NCBI GenBank assembly: GCA_048268845.1
Contig: JBLWUQ010000014.1
Location: 16,535-80,534 of the forward strand
Source: Muriiphilus sp048268845
GTDB taxonomy: Bacteria > Pseudomonadota > Alphaproteobacteria > Rhodobacterales > Rhodobacteraceae
Length of the DNA: 64,000 nt
Direction: 5' to 3'
Each line of letters opens with the position of its first letter. The first letter of the stretch is position 1. Shown here one piece after another: positions 41,028 to 49,650 of this stretch. The position numbers were made by a program, and so were the translations under genes. The notes under the pieces are model-generated. The model did no database searches, was not told where the DNA came from, and saw only the letters and a program-made list of their open reading frames with translations.

Positions 41028-41518
41028 CCAGCATACTCCACGATTGCACTGGCGCGCGCCGCTTCATCGAGCCGGTCGAAGGTCACAAGTCCGTCGAGGT
41101 GATCGTATTCATGCTGCACCACGCGCGCCGCGACGCCGGTCAGATCGGCGACTTGGCGCATCCCGTCCAGATCGGTCCAGCCGACACGGATCGCCACCGG
41201 GCGCATGATGCTGGTGGTGATGCCGGGGATCGACAGGCAGCCCTCGTCCATCGCGACCTCCTCGACCGATGCCCCGAGGATCTCCGGGTCGATCATCACC
41301 ACCGGCGCGCGCTCGGCCTCTTTCCAATGCGCGTCCATCACGAACAGGCGGATCAACCGCCCGACCTGCGGCGCGGCCAGCCCCCGGCCCGGCGCGTCAT
41401 ACATCGTCACCAGCATGTCGGCGGCCAGTGTGCGGATCTCGTCGGTGATCTCGCCCACCGGATCGCAGGCCGTGGCCAAGCGCGCATCCGGCCAGCGCAG
41501 GATCGGCAGGACCGCCAT
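41024..41518 (-). CDS. def: Peptide deformylase (second copy)
   Basis: 164 residues. Motif 1 has an Arg variant GRGLAAPQVG, while motif 2 MDEGCLSIPG and motif 3 VVQHEYDHLDG are intact, so all three metal ligands and the catalytic Glu are present. It probably removes the N-formyl group from nascent proteins, perhaps with a different substrate range from the first copy. Its ATG overlaps the first def stop by one base and its stop overlaps the degenerate copy by four. Confidence 0.93.
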   Translation of the reverse strand: MAVLPILRWPDARLATACDPVGEITDEIRTLAADMLVTMYDAPGRGLAAPQVGRLIRLFVMDAHWKEAERAPVVMIDPEILGASVEEVAMDEGCLSIPGITTSIMRPVAIRVGWTDLDGMRQVADLTGVAARVVQHEYDHLDGLVTFDRLDEAARASAIVEYAG

Positions 41519-42039
41519 CAGGCGCGCGTCCGCTCGCGTTTCATCTTCTGCGACTTGCGGGTCATCATCTGGCGCTTCATCGGGCTGAGGTAGTCGATGA
41601 ACAGCTTGCCGTTCAGATGGTCGATCTCGTGTTGCAGCACGGTCGCGGTAAAACCGGCAAAGTCGGCGTCATGTTCATTGCCATCGCGGTCGATCCAGCG
41701 AATGCGGACCTCGGCCGGGCGGGTGACTTCGGCATATTGCTCGGGGATCGACAGGCACCCTTCCTCATAGACCGAGGTGTCGTCGGACGAGAGCAGGATT
41801 TCCGGGTTGAACATGATGATCGGCTTGGGCGCCGCGTTCGGGTCTTTGACCGGATCGGCCACGATCAGCCGTTGCAGCACACCGATCTGCGGCGCGGCCA
41901 GCCCGACGCCCGGCGCGTCATACATCGTCTCAAGCATGTCATCGGCCAGCAGGCGCAACGCATCGGACAGGTCCGGCACGGCGTCTGCGACCTTCTTGAG
42001 GCGCGGGTCGGGGTGGATCAGGATCGGACGAATGCTCAT
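41518..42039 (-). CDS. def: Peptide deformylase (main copy)
   Basis: 173 residues with canonical motifs GVGLAAPQIG, EEGCLSIPEQ and LQHEIDHLNGKLF plus a basic C-terminal tail. It is the metal-dependent enzyme that deformylates N-terminal Met. Homologues begin MSIRPILIHPDPRL, so the ATG at 42039 is used; an ATG at 42048 is also possible and neither has a strong ribosome site. First gene of the def-def-def-fmt operon, divergent from the PatB-like gene. Confidence 0.95.
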   Translation of the reverse strand: MSIRPILIHPDPRLKKVADAVPDLSDALRLLADDMLETMYDAPGVGLAAPQIGVLQRLIVADPVKDPNAAPKPIIMFNPEILLSSDDTSVYEEGCLSIPEQYAEVTRPAEVRIRWIDRDGNEHDADFAGFTATVLQHEIDHLNGKLFIDYLSPMKRQMMTRKSQKMKRERTRA

Positions 42040-42153
42040 GCGGGTCATTTAGGACAATGGCGAAAAGCCTGCAATGGGGCACAGGGCCGGGCGGCGCCTT
42101 CGGCCTTGCACACACCCCTTCTGCTGATACCTTCACCCAAAACAGGAGCCGCC

Positions 42154-43323
42154 ATGAATTTCGACGAGATCATCGACCGCACGGGCACCCATTCGGTGAA
42201 ATGGGACGCGATGGAAAAGCTCTATGGCGTGTCGCCTGACGACGGCATCTCGATGTGGGTGGCCGACATGGATTTCCGCGCCGCCGAGCCGATCCAGACG
42301 GCGCTGCAGAAAATGCTCGACCACGGCATCTATGGCTATTACGGCGACGATGCCAGCTACCGCGCCGCGATCTGTTGGTGGATGGCCGAGCGCCACGGCT
42401 GGACCGTCGATCCGGAGGCGATCTTCACGACGCATGGGCTGGTGAACGGCACCGCCCTGTGCGTCGACACCTTCACCAAACCCGGCGATGGCGTGGTCCT
42501 GTTCACCCCGGTCTATCACGCCTTCGCCAAGGTCATCCGCGCCGCCGGGCGCGAGGTGGTGGAATGTGAGATGGTGAACGACGCCGGGCGCTACGGCCTC
42601 GATTTCGACGCCTGGGACGCGCAGATGACCGGGCGCGAAACCATGCTGGTGCTCTGCTCGCCGCACAACCCCGGCGGCCGGGTCTGGACCCGCGCCGAGC
42701 TTGAGGGTGTCGCGGCCTTCGCCAGACGGCACGACCTGATCCTTGTGTCGGACGAGATCCACCACGACCTCGTGTTCCCCGGCACCACCCATATCCCGAT
42801 GGCGCTGATCAAAGGCATCGCCGACCGGCTGGTGATGATGAGCGCCACCACCAAGACCTTCAACATCGCCGGCAGCCATTCCGGCAACGTCATCATCCCC
42901 GACGAGACGCTGCGCTCCCGCTTCGCGGATCGGATGGCGGCGCTGGGCATGTCGGCCAACAGCTTCGGGCTGGTGATGGCCGAAGCCGCCTACAGCCCCG
43001 CGGGTGCAGCCTGGGTCGACGCGCTGGTCAACTATCTCGACGGCAACCGCAAGCTGTTCGATGACGGCATCAACGCCATTTCGGGCCTCGCCTCGATGCC
43101 GCTCGAGGCCACCTATCTGGCCTGGGTCGATTTCACCGGCACCGGCATGTCGCGCGAGGATTTCACCCGGCGGGTCGAGCAGGATGCCCGCATCGCCGCC
43201 AACCACGGGCCGAGCTTCGGCAAGGGCGGCGAGAGCTTCCTGCGCTTCAACCTCGCCACGCCGCGCGCCCGCGTCGCCCAGGCGGTCGAGCGGTTGCAGG
43301 CGGCGTTCTCCGACCTGCAATGA
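42154..43323 (+). CDS. PLP-dependent C-S lyase / aminotransferase, PatB (MalY) type
   Basis: 389 residues, fold-type I. The PatB/MalY N-terminus is present (MWVADMDFRAAEPI, HGIYGYYGDD), then SPHNPGGRVW, VSDEIHHDLVF, and the PLP lysine in SATTKTFNIAGSHSG. Members cleave cystathionine or other cysteine S-conjugates, releasing thiol, pyruvate and ammonia. CAGGAGCC precedes the ATG at 42154. The frame remains open upstream, but that is antisense to def. The gene overlaps the next by four bases. Confidence 0.9.
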   Translation: MNFDEIIDRTGTHSVKWDAMEKLYGVSPDDGISMWVADMDFRAAEPIQTALQKMLDHGIYGYYGDDASYRAAICWWMAERHGWTVDPEAIFTTHGLVNGTALCVDTFTKPGDGVVLFTPVYHAFAKVIRAAGREVVECEMVNDAGRYGLDFDAWDAQMTGRETMLVLCSPHNPGGRVWTRAELEGVAAFARRHDLILVSDEIHHDLVFPGTTHIPMALIKGIADRLVMMSATTKTFNIAGSHSGNVIIPDETLRSRFADRMAALGMSANSFGLVMAEAAYSPAGAAWVDALVNYLDGNRKLFDDGINAISGLASMPLEATYLAWVDFTGTGMSREDFTRRVEQDARIAANHGPSFGKGGESFLRFNLATPRARVAQAVERLQAAFSDLQ

Positions 43324-43865
43324 GGCGCGCGGTCAGGCGCATCGCGGCGCTGGTGTTTTTCGTCGCGATCGGTCTGGCCGGTTTCGTCGCCTATCAGCGC
43401 TACATCGCGCCGCCCGTCACGCCGCCGCCGCTGGCGCCGATCACCGGCCAGATCGACCGTATCCTGATCGAGAAATCCGACCGTCGCCTGACAATCTACC
43501 GCGAGGGCGAGGCGCTGCGGACCTACCGCGTCGCGCTGGGCTTCGCGCCTGATGGCGACAAGGAGCGGCAGGGCGACGGCAAGACCCCCGAGGGCATTTT
43601 CCGCATCGACCGGCGCAATCCCGAGAGCGCCTATCACCTGTCGCTGGGGCTGGATTATCCGCACCCCGACGACCGCGCGCGCGCCGCGGCGGGCGGCTAT
43701 TCGCCGGGCGGCGACATCTTCATCCACGGCCAGCCCAACGGCTTCGGCGCGGTCGGAACGCTGCCCTATGACTGGACCGAAGGCTGCATCGCGGTGCCAG
43801 ATGCGGTGATCGAGGAGCTTTGGCGGATCACCCCCATCGGCACCGAGGTCGAGATCCGGCCCTGA
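43320..43865 (+). CDS. L,D-transpeptidase (YkuD) family protein
   Basis: 181 residues. An N-terminal signal anchor (10-25, IAALVFFVAIGLAGFVAY) is followed by a YkuD domain with H136 in DIFIHGQPNG and the catalytic Cys156 in DWTEGCIAV. It is a periplasmic enzyme that forms 3-3 crosslinks or attaches proteins to peptidoglycan, or modifies it hydrolytically. The ATG overlaps the PatB-like stop by four bases. It is convergent with folK. Confidence 0.9.
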   Translation: MRRAVRRIAALVFFVAIGLAGFVAYQRYIAPPVTPPPLAPITGQIDRILIEKSDRRLTIYREGEALRTYRVALGFAPDGDKERQGDGKTPEGIFRIDRRNPESAYHLSLGLDYPHPDDRARAAAGGYSPGGDIFIHGQPNGFGAVGTLPYDWTEGCIAVPDAVIEELWRITPIGTEVEIRP

Positions 43866-43871
43866 GGCGGC

Positions 43872-44423
43872 CTACACCAGCGGCACGATATCGGCGATGT
43901 CATCAGCCGGCAGCGCATCGCGCATTTCCGCCAGGGTGCGGCCAAGGACCGGATGGCGCCAATCCGGCGCGACCTCGGCGGCGGGCACCAGCACGAAGGC
44001 GCGGTCCTGAAGCCGCGGATGCGGCAGGATCAGCCCCTCCGGCGCGACCTCGCGTTGGTGCTCGGGCGCAAGCTCGATCCAGCGGCGCAGCGTGGCCAGA
44101 TCGGGCAGCACCAGATCGCCCATCGCCAGCAGGTCGAGGTCGAGCGTGCGCACCGCCCAGCGTTCCTTGCGCACCCGGTCGAAATCCCGCTCGATCCGGT
44201 GCAGCCGCTCCAGCACCTCGCGCGGGCCAAGCGTAGTCTCGCACAGGACCGCGGCGTTGACGAAATCCGGCCCCGCCCCTGCCGGAAAACAGGGCGTGCG
44301 GTAAAGCCGGCTCCGCGCCACGACCCGGATCGCTCCGTCGTCGATCTCGGCCATGGCCATCTCGACGATCGCGCGCGGCGTTCCCTGACGCGACGTCGCG
44401 TTGCTGCCCAGCGCGATCAGCAT
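43872..44423 (-). CDS. folK: 2-amino-4-hydroxy-6-hydroxymethyldihydropteridine pyrophosphokinase
   Basis: 183 residues. It begins MLIALGSNATSRQG, with SRLYRTPCFPAGAGPDFVNAA and the FolK signature VRTLDLDLLAMGD, then LPHPRLQDRAFVLVP. It transfers pyrophosphate to the pterin in folate synthesis. The ATG at 44423 begins exactly at the conserved N-terminus; the frame is open 45 bases further but without conservation. Divergent from the NYN gene; a tandem 17-bp repeat lies between them. Confidence 0.95.
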   Translation of the reverse strand: MLIALGSNATSRQGTPRAIVEMAMAEIDDGAIRVVARSRLYRTPCFPAGAGPDFVNAAVLCETTLGPREVLERLHRIERDFDRVRKERWAVRTLDLDLLAMGDLVLPDLATLRRWIELAPEHQREVAPEGLILPHPRLQDRAFVLVPAAEVAPDWRHPVLGRTLAEMRDALPADDIADIVPLV

Positions 44424-44510
44424 GTTTCCGCCCGCTTTCGCCGGACCGTCAGCTTGCGACACAACCACAAATCCCTATCTTCTGAACATCGTTCGCCGGA
44501 ACGCGCGCAC

Positions 44511-44544
44511 CCATACCACTCACGGGCCCATATCACTCACGGGC
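44511..44544. repeat. Two tandem 17-bp repeats
   Basis: CCATACCACTCACGGGC (44511-44527) and CCATATCACTCACGGGC (44528-44544) are directly adjacent with one mismatch. They occupy the 153-base folK/NYN divergent promoter region, 33 bases before the NYN ATG. Candidate operator pair or slippage product. Confidence 0.75.
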
Positions 44545-44576
44545 GGGACGGCGAAAGACATTCGAAAGGATAGATT

Positions 44577-45152
44577 ATGTTTTATCGGGACGAACGGCTC
44601 GCGCTGTTCATTGACGGCTCGAATCTTTACGCCGCCGCCAAGGCACTGGGGTTCGACATCGACTACAAGCTGCTCCGGCAGGAGTTCATGCGCCGGGGCA
44701 AGCTGCTCCGGGCGTTCTACTACACCGCCTTGCTTGAAAACGACGACTATTCGCCGATCCGCCCGCTGGTGGACTGGCTGCAATACAACGGCTTCACCAT
44801 GGTGACCAAGCCCGCCAAGGAGTTCACCGACTCGATGGGCCGGCGCAAGGTCAAGGGCAACATGGACATCGAGCTTGCCGTCGACGCGATGGAGATCGCG
44901 CCGCATGTCGACCATATCGTTCTGTTCTCGGGCGACGGCGATTTCCGCCCGCTGGTCGAGGCGTTGCAGCGCAAGGGCGTGCGGATCTCGGTGGTGTCGA
45001 CCATCCGCAGCCAGCCGCCGATGATCGCGGACGAACTGCGCCGGCAGGCCGACAACTTCATCGAGCTCGAGGAGCTCAAAGACGTGATCGGCCGCCCGCC
45101 GCGCGAACCGCGCATCGAGAGCCACGACGAAGAGGAAGACGTCGACGCCTGA
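44577..45152 (+). CDS. NYN-domain (LabA/DUF88) protein
   Basis: 191 residues. The PIN-like nuclease fold is visible: LALFIDGSNLYAAAK with the first Asp, NMDIELAVDAM with the middle acidic residues, and VLFSGDGDFRPLVEAL with the last pair. The C-terminal tail is very acidic (ESHDEEEDVDA). NYN proteins are metal-dependent RNases or RNA-binding regulators; its target is unknown. GAAAGGA lies before the ATG. It is followed by a strong terminator, so it is monocistronic. Confidence 0.92.
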   Translation: MFYRDERLALFIDGSNLYAAAKALGFDIDYKLLRQEFMRRGKLLRAFYYTALLENDDYSPIRPLVDWLQYNGFTMVTKPAKEFTDSMGRRKVKGNMDIELAVDAMEIAPHVDHIVLFSGDGDFRPLVEALQRKGVRISVVSTIRSQPPMIADELRRQADNFIELEELKDVIGRPPREPRIESHDEEEDVDA

Positions 45153-45171
45153 ACCGGCCCGACGACCACGA

Positions 45172-45208
45172 CAAGGCCCGGGCATCGACGCCTGGGCCTT
45201 GTGCTTTT
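45172..45208 (+). terminator. Terminator of the NYN gene
   Basis: 12-bp stem CAAGGCCCGGGC (45172-45183) and GCCTGGGCCTTG (45190-45201) with one G-T pair and a 6-base loop, followed by TGCTTTT. Confidence 0.8.
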
Positions 45209-45292
45209 CCAGCACCCCGATTCCATGCTGTTGCGGCAGGAAGGCTCCTGCTAGCCTCGGACACGTCCGCGACGAGCGCGTTCGGAGGCCCG

Positions 45293-46855
45293 ATGATTCT
45301 CTACCTTCTCAAACTCATCGGCTCGACGGTGATTGTCGCCACGGTCCTGATCGTCGCGGCGCGGTTCATGTTTCCGCTGCCCTCGCTTGCCGACCGGAAG
45401 GTGTCGCGCGCGCTGCCGCCCTCGGAGCTGACCATGCTGGGGCAGTCGCTCCTGCCGCAGATGGCGGCGCATCCCGGCCTGTCCGGCGTGGTGCCGCTGC
45501 AAGCCGGGCCCGACGCCTTTGCCTCGCGCTACCTGCTGGCCGAAGCGGCCGAGCAGTCGATAGATGTGCGCTACTACATCTGGCAGGACGATGCCTCGGG
45601 CATCCTGCTGCTCGATGCGCTGCGCCGCGCGGCGATACGCGGCGTCAGGGTGCGGCTGCTGCTCGACGACAACGGGATCAATGGCCTCGACCCGATACTG
45701 GCGGCGCTGGAGGCGCTCGACACCTTCGAGGTGCGCCTGTTCAACCCCTTCACCTTCCGCCATCCGAAGTTCGCCTCGTTCCTGTTCGACTTTCCCCGGC
45801 TGAACCGTCGGATGCACAACAAGTCCTTCACCGTCGACAGCGTCGCCACCATCGTCGGCGGCCGCAACATCGGCGACATCTATTTCGAGCGCGGCGCCGA
45901 GACGCATTATTTCGACCTCGACGTGCTTGCCGTCGGTGATGCCGCCGCCGATGTCGCCGAGGATTTCGACGCCTATTGGTCCAGCGGTTCGTCCTATCCG
46001 ATCGCGCTGTTCGTGACGCCGCCGGCGGACGGGCTGGCGGCACTCGACCGGGCGCTGGTCAGGACACAGGCGCAGGCCGACAGCCGCACCTACAACGAAA
46101 CGCTCGCCACCTCGGGTTTCGTGCGCGGGCTGATCGACCGGACGCTGGAGCCGGAATGGGTCAAGACCACGCTGGTCAGCGACGATCCGGCCAAGGGGCT
46201 TGGGCGGCTGGCGGACCGCAGCGGCCTGATGATCGCGCAGCTGTCTGAAATCCTCGGCTCGGCCAGCCGCAGCGTCGATCTGATCTCGGCCTATTTCGTG
46301 CCGGGCGAGCAGTTGATCGGCTATCTGACCGATGCGGCCGAAAGCGGCGTGCGCGTCCGCACCATGACCAATTCGATGGAAGCGACCGACGTGCTGCTGG
46401 TCCATGCCGGCTATGTCTGGAAGCGCGACCCGCTGCTTGAAGCCGGGGTCGAACTGCTGGAACTGAAATCCGGCCGCGACCGTATTGCCGAGGCCGACGA
46501 TTTCGGCATCCTCGGGTCATCCACCACCAGCCTGCACGCCAAGACCTTCATCATCGACGGCGAGAAGATCTTCATCGGCTCGTTCAACTTCGATCCCCGC
46601 TCCGCGCATCTGAACTGCGAGATGGGGTTCCTGATCGAAAGCCCCACGATATCGGCGCTGATGTCGGGGCAGATCGACGAATATGCCGCAGTCGCCGCCT
46701 ATCGGGTCAGCCGCGACGCCTCGGGCACGCTGCAATGGATCGAGACCGACGAGGACGGCAACCAGATCCGCCATACATCCGAGCCGCGCACCTCGGTGCC
46801 TGCCCGGCTTCTGGTGCGCGTCGTCGGCTGGCTGCCGATTACCTGGATGCTCTGA
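45293..46855 (+). CDS. Phospholipase D family protein (cardiolipin synthase-like)
   Basis: 520 residues. It has an N-terminal membrane anchor (about 3-25) and two HKD motifs: HNKSFTVDSVATIVGGRNIG in the first half and HAKTFIIDGEKIFIGSFNFD in the second, the paired catalytic site of the phospholipase D superfamily. It resembles the YmdC/ClsC-like group that makes cardiolipin or hydrolyses phosphodiesters at the inner membrane. CGGAGG precedes the ATG at 45293. It stands alone, bounded by terminators. Confidence 0.92.
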   Translation: MILYLLKLIGSTVIVATVLIVAARFMFPLPSLADRKVSRALPPSELTMLGQSLLPQMAAHPGLSGVVPLQAGPDAFASRYLLAEAAEQSIDVRYYIWQDDASGILLLDALRRAAIRGVRVRLLLDDNGINGLDPILAALEALDTFEVRLFNPFTFRHPKFASFLFDFPRLNRRMHNKSFTVDSVATIVGGRNIGDIYFERGAETHYFDLDVLAVGDAAADVAEDFDAYWSSGSSYPIALFVTPPADGLAALDRALVRTQAQADSRTYNETLATSGFVRGLIDRTLEPEWVKTTLVSDDPAKGLGRLADRSGLMIAQLSEILGSASRSVDLISAYFVPGEQLIGYLTDAAESGVRVRTMTNSMEATDVLLVHAGYVWKRDPLLEAGVELLELKSGRDRIAEADDFGILGSSTTSLHAKTFIIDGEKIFIGSFNFDPRSAHLNCEMGFLIESPTISALMSGQIDEYAAVAAYRVSRDASGTLQWIETDEDGNQIRHTSEPRTSVPARLLVRVVGWLPITWML

Positions 46856-46896
46856 ACCGAAGGTCGCTGTCGGAGCCTGAGCCATTTCCCGATGCG

Positions 46897-46930
46897 AAAA
46901 AGCCCGGACGGTCGCGTCCGGGCTTTGCTT
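46897..46930. terminator. Bidirectional terminator
   Basis: 12-bp perfect stem AAAGCCCGGACG (46899-46910) and CGTCCGGGCTTT (46915-46926). Plus tail TTTGCTT ends the phospholipase D gene; minus tail TTTTTCGC ends the cupin gene. Confidence 0.85.
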
Positions 46931-46934
46931 GTGT

Positions 46935-47330
46935 CTATTCCGTGGTCTTGCCGTCGAAATGCTCGTCATCCGCTTCCGCTTCGGCCTTGGTCTTGTGCAC
47001 CACGCCGTCGCGATGCTCGGGCGGGCCGTAGATCGTGTAGAGCGTCAGCACCTCCGACCCGGTATTGGTCACGTTGTGACGCGCGCCGGCTGGCACCACG
47101 ATACCGTCGTCGGCCTTGATCGGGCGGGTGGTCTTGTCGATCAGAAGCTCGCCCTCACCGCTTTCGATGCGGAAGAACTGGTCGTGGTCGTCGTGGACCT
47201 CCTCGCCGATGTCCTCGCCCGGTTTCAGCGCCATCAGCACCAGTTGCAGGTTCTTGCCGGTATAGAGCACCCGCCGGAAATCGCGGTTCTCCTCGGTGCG
47301 TTCTTCGATATCGTCGAGATAGCCCTTCAT
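46935..47330 (-). CDS. Cupin-domain protein
   Basis: 131 residues. A single cupin barrel with the metal-binding first motif GEEVHDDHDQFFRIESGEGE (His, His, Glu) and second motif PAGARHNVTNTG (His). An acidic, charged tail follows. It may be a small metal-dependent enzyme or a sensor; substrate unknown. AAAGGAG is placed well for the ATG at 47330. Divergent from ispH with 189 bases between; an inverted repeat TGTGGCC-N24-GGCCACA lies there. Confidence 0.88.
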   Translation of the reverse strand: MKGYLDDIEERTEENRDFRRVLYTGKNLQLVLMALKPGEDIGEEVHDDHDQFFRIESGEGELLIDKTTRPIKADDGIVVPAGARHNVTNTGSEVLTLYTIYGPPEHRDGVVHKTKAEAEADDEHFDGKTTE

Positions 47331-47519
47331 GGTGATCGCTCCTTTCATTTCGTGCGCGATCCCGTGTGCCGGGACCGGCTTACTTGTAACATGTGTGGCC
47401 CGGACCGCCGCTTCAACACGGTGCGGCCACATGCCCCTGATAACCGCGCCGTGACCGGCCAAGGCTTTACCCCGCCTGCCCAAGACCCTACTTCTCGACC
47501 AAAGCCTCCGGAGTGCCCC

Positions 47520-48470
47520 ATGCCCAAGCCCGCCCTCACCCTCTATCTCGCTGCCCCGCGCGGGTTCTGCGCCGGGGTCGACCGCGCCATCCGCATCGTC
47601 GAGATGGCGATCGAGAAATGGGGCGCGCCGATATATGTCCGCCACGAGATCGTGCACAACAAATACGTGGTCGACGGGCTGCGGGCCAAGGGTGCTGTGT
47701 TCGTCGAGGAACTGGACGAAGTGCCCGACGACCGGCCGGTGATCTTCTCGGCGCATGGCGTGGCCAAGTCCGTGCCCGAGGCCGCCGACCGGCGCAACAT
47801 GGTCTATGTCGATGCCACCTGTCCCCTTGTCTCCAAGGTCCATATCGAGGCCGAGCGTCACCACGAGAACGGTTTGCAGATGGTCATGATCGGCCATGCC
47901 GGCCACCCCGAGACCATCGGCACCATGGGCCAATTGCCCGAGGGCGAAGTGATCCTTGTCGAGACCGCCGAGGACGTCGCCACCCTCACCCCGCGCGACC
48001 CCGAGCGGCTGGCATATATCACCCAGACGACGCTATCCGTTGATGACACCGCCAGCATCGTCGCCGCCCTCGTCGCGCGGTTTCCGAACATCGTCGGGCC
48101 GCACAAGGAAGACATCTGCTATGCCACCACCAACCGGCAGGCGGCGGTCAAGGCGATTGCGCCGAAGGTCGAGGCGCTTCTGGTGATCGGCGCGCCGAAC
48201 TCCTCCAATTCGCGCCGTCTGGTCGAGGTCGCGCGCAGCGCCGGTTGCCGCTACGCCCAGCTTGTCGGGCGCGCCGCCGAGATCGACTGGCGCGCGCTGG
48301 ACGGTGTGACAGCCATCGGCGTCACGGCAGGCGCGTCGGCCCCCGAAGTGCTGGTCGATGAGGTTGTCGCCGCCTTTCACGAGCGCTTCGAGGTCACCGT
48401 CGAAACCGTCGAGACCACCCGCGAGAGTGTCGAATTCAAGGTGCCGCGCGTCCTCAGGCAACCCGCATGA
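47520..48470 (+). CDS. ispH: 4-hydroxy-3-methylbut-2-enyl diphosphate reductase
   Basis: 316 residues. The first Fe-S cysteine is in PRGFCAGVDRAI, followed by YVRHEIVHNKYVV, the second Cys in DATCPLVSKVH, GHPETIGTMGQ, and the substrate residues of IGAPNSSNSRRL; the third Cys is probably the one in KEDICYATTNRQ. It makes IPP and DMAPP at the end of the MEP pathway using a [4Fe-4S] cluster. CGGAG precedes the ATG. Overlaps the next gene by four bases. Confidence 0.97.
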   Translation: MPKPALTLYLAAPRGFCAGVDRAIRIVEMAIEKWGAPIYVRHEIVHNKYVVDGLRAKGAVFVEELDEVPDDRPVIFSAHGVAKSVPEAADRRNMVYVDATCPLVSKVHIEAERHHENGLQMVMIGHAGHPETIGTMGQLPEGEVILVETAEDVATLTPRDPERLAYITQTTLSVDDTASIVAALVARFPNIVGPHKEDICYATTNRQAAVKAIAPKVEALLVIGAPNSSNSRRLVEVARSAGCRYAQLVGRAAEIDWRALDGVTAIGVTAGASAPEVLVDEVVAAFHERFEVTVETVETTRESVEFKVPRVLRQPA

Positions 48471-49066
48471 GCGACGCGGGCACGATCCGGTTCTACGATC
48501 AGGCGGCGAGGCATTTCGACACGATCAAGGCCGATGGCCCGCCCGAACCGGCTCTTGCGCGGTTCATGGACCGCCTTGCGCCCGGTGCCAGCGTGCTCGA
48601 CCTAGGCTGCGGTGCCGGCATCGCCACCGCCCGGCTTTGCCGCGCCGGGTTCACCGTCACCGCGCTCGATGCCTCCGCCGAACTCCTGAAAGTCGCCCGC
48701 CACCTCGCCCCCGAAGCGCGCATCATCCACGCCGGATTCGAGGCGCTGGCCGAAGCCGGGGCCTGCAACGCGGTCTGGGCCAATTTCGCCCTCCTGCACG
48801 CGCCCCGCGCCGAGATGCCGGGCCACCTCGTCGCCATCGCCGGGCTGCTGCCGCCGGGCGGTCTCCTGCACCTCTCCATGCTGGTCGGCGACGGCGAGGA
48901 GCGCGACAGCCTCGACCGCGCCTATACCTACTACCTGCCGGATGAGTTGCGCCGCCTGACCGAAGCGGCAGGGTTCACCGAAATCGCCGCCGACACCGGC
49001 ACCAAGACCGGCGCCACCGGCGATACCCAGCCCTTCATCGCCCTCTTGTTGAGCAAACAGGCATGA
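48467..49066 (+). CDS. SAM-dependent methyltransferase, class I
   Basis: 199 residues. Motif I VLDLGCGAGIATARLC binds SAM at about 44-59, followed by VTALDASAELLKVAR and the acceptor-side ANFALLHAPRAEMPGHL. Substrate not recognisable. ATG overlaps the ispH stop by four bases, and its stop overlaps the following paralogue by four. The shared HAPRAE[MF]PGHL and YTYY segments show that the two tandem methyltransferases arose by duplication. Confidence 0.88.
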   Translation: MSDAGTIRFYDQAARHFDTIKADGPPEPALARFMDRLAPGASVLDLGCGAGIATARLCRAGFTVTALDASAELLKVARHLAPEARIIHAGFEALAEAGACNAVWANFALLHAPRAEMPGHLVAIAGLLPPGGLLHLSMLVGDGEERDSLDRAYTYYLPDELRRLTEAAGFTEIAADTGTKTGATGDTQPFIALLLSKQA

Positions 49067-49650
49067 ACGCCGACCGCGAAACCCTGCTGGTCTACGAGAC
49101 CCGCGCGCATGACTACGCCGAAATGGTCGGACGCGCCGCCGCGCCGGGCCTTGCCGATTTCGCCGCCACCCTGCCCCAAGGCGGCCATGTTCTCGACCTC
49201 GGCTGCGGGCCGGGCGACAGCGCGCGGCGGTTTCTTGATGCGGGCTTCACGGTCGATGCGGTCGATGCGGTGCCCGCCATGGTCAGCCGGGCAAAGGAAC
49301 TCGGCGTCCCGGCCCGACAGGCGACGTTCGACCAGATCGACACCCTCGATACCTACGACGGCATCTGGGCCAATTTCTCGCTGCTCCACGCTCCGCGCGC
49401 CGAGTTTCCCGGCCACCTCGCCCGCCTGCACCGCGCCCTCAAGCCCGGCGGGCGCTTGCATATCGGCATGAAACTCGGCACAGGCGAGGCCCGCGACCGG
49501 CTGGGGCGGTTCTACACCTATTATTCCGAGGACGAGTTGATGCGCCACCTGACCGAGGCCGGTTTCACCCCCACCATTACGCGTCACGGCGCGGGCACCG
49601 GCCTTGACGGCACCCGGTCGCCCTGGATCTGGGTGCAGGCCAATGGTTGA
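49063..49650 (+). CDS. SAM-dependent methyltransferase, paralogue of the preceding gene
   Basis: 195 residues. SAM motif I VLDLGCGPGDSARRFLDAGF, then VDAVDAVPAMVSRAKELG and NFSLLHAPRAEFPGHLARLH. The FYTYYSEDELMRHLTEAGFT end parallels its neighbour. Substrate unknown. It overlaps the start of rnhA by eight bases, so ispH, both methyltransferases and rnhA form one translationally coupled run. Confidence 0.88.
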   Translation: MNADRETLLVYETRAHDYAEMVGRAAAPGLADFAATLPQGGHVLDLGCGPGDSARRFLDAGFTVDAVDAVPAMVSRAKELGVPARQATFDQIDTLDTYDGIWANFSLLHAPRAEFPGHLARLHRALKPGGRLHIGMKLGTGEARDRLGRFYTYYSEDELMRHLTEAGFTPTITRHGAGTGLDGTRSPWIWVQANG

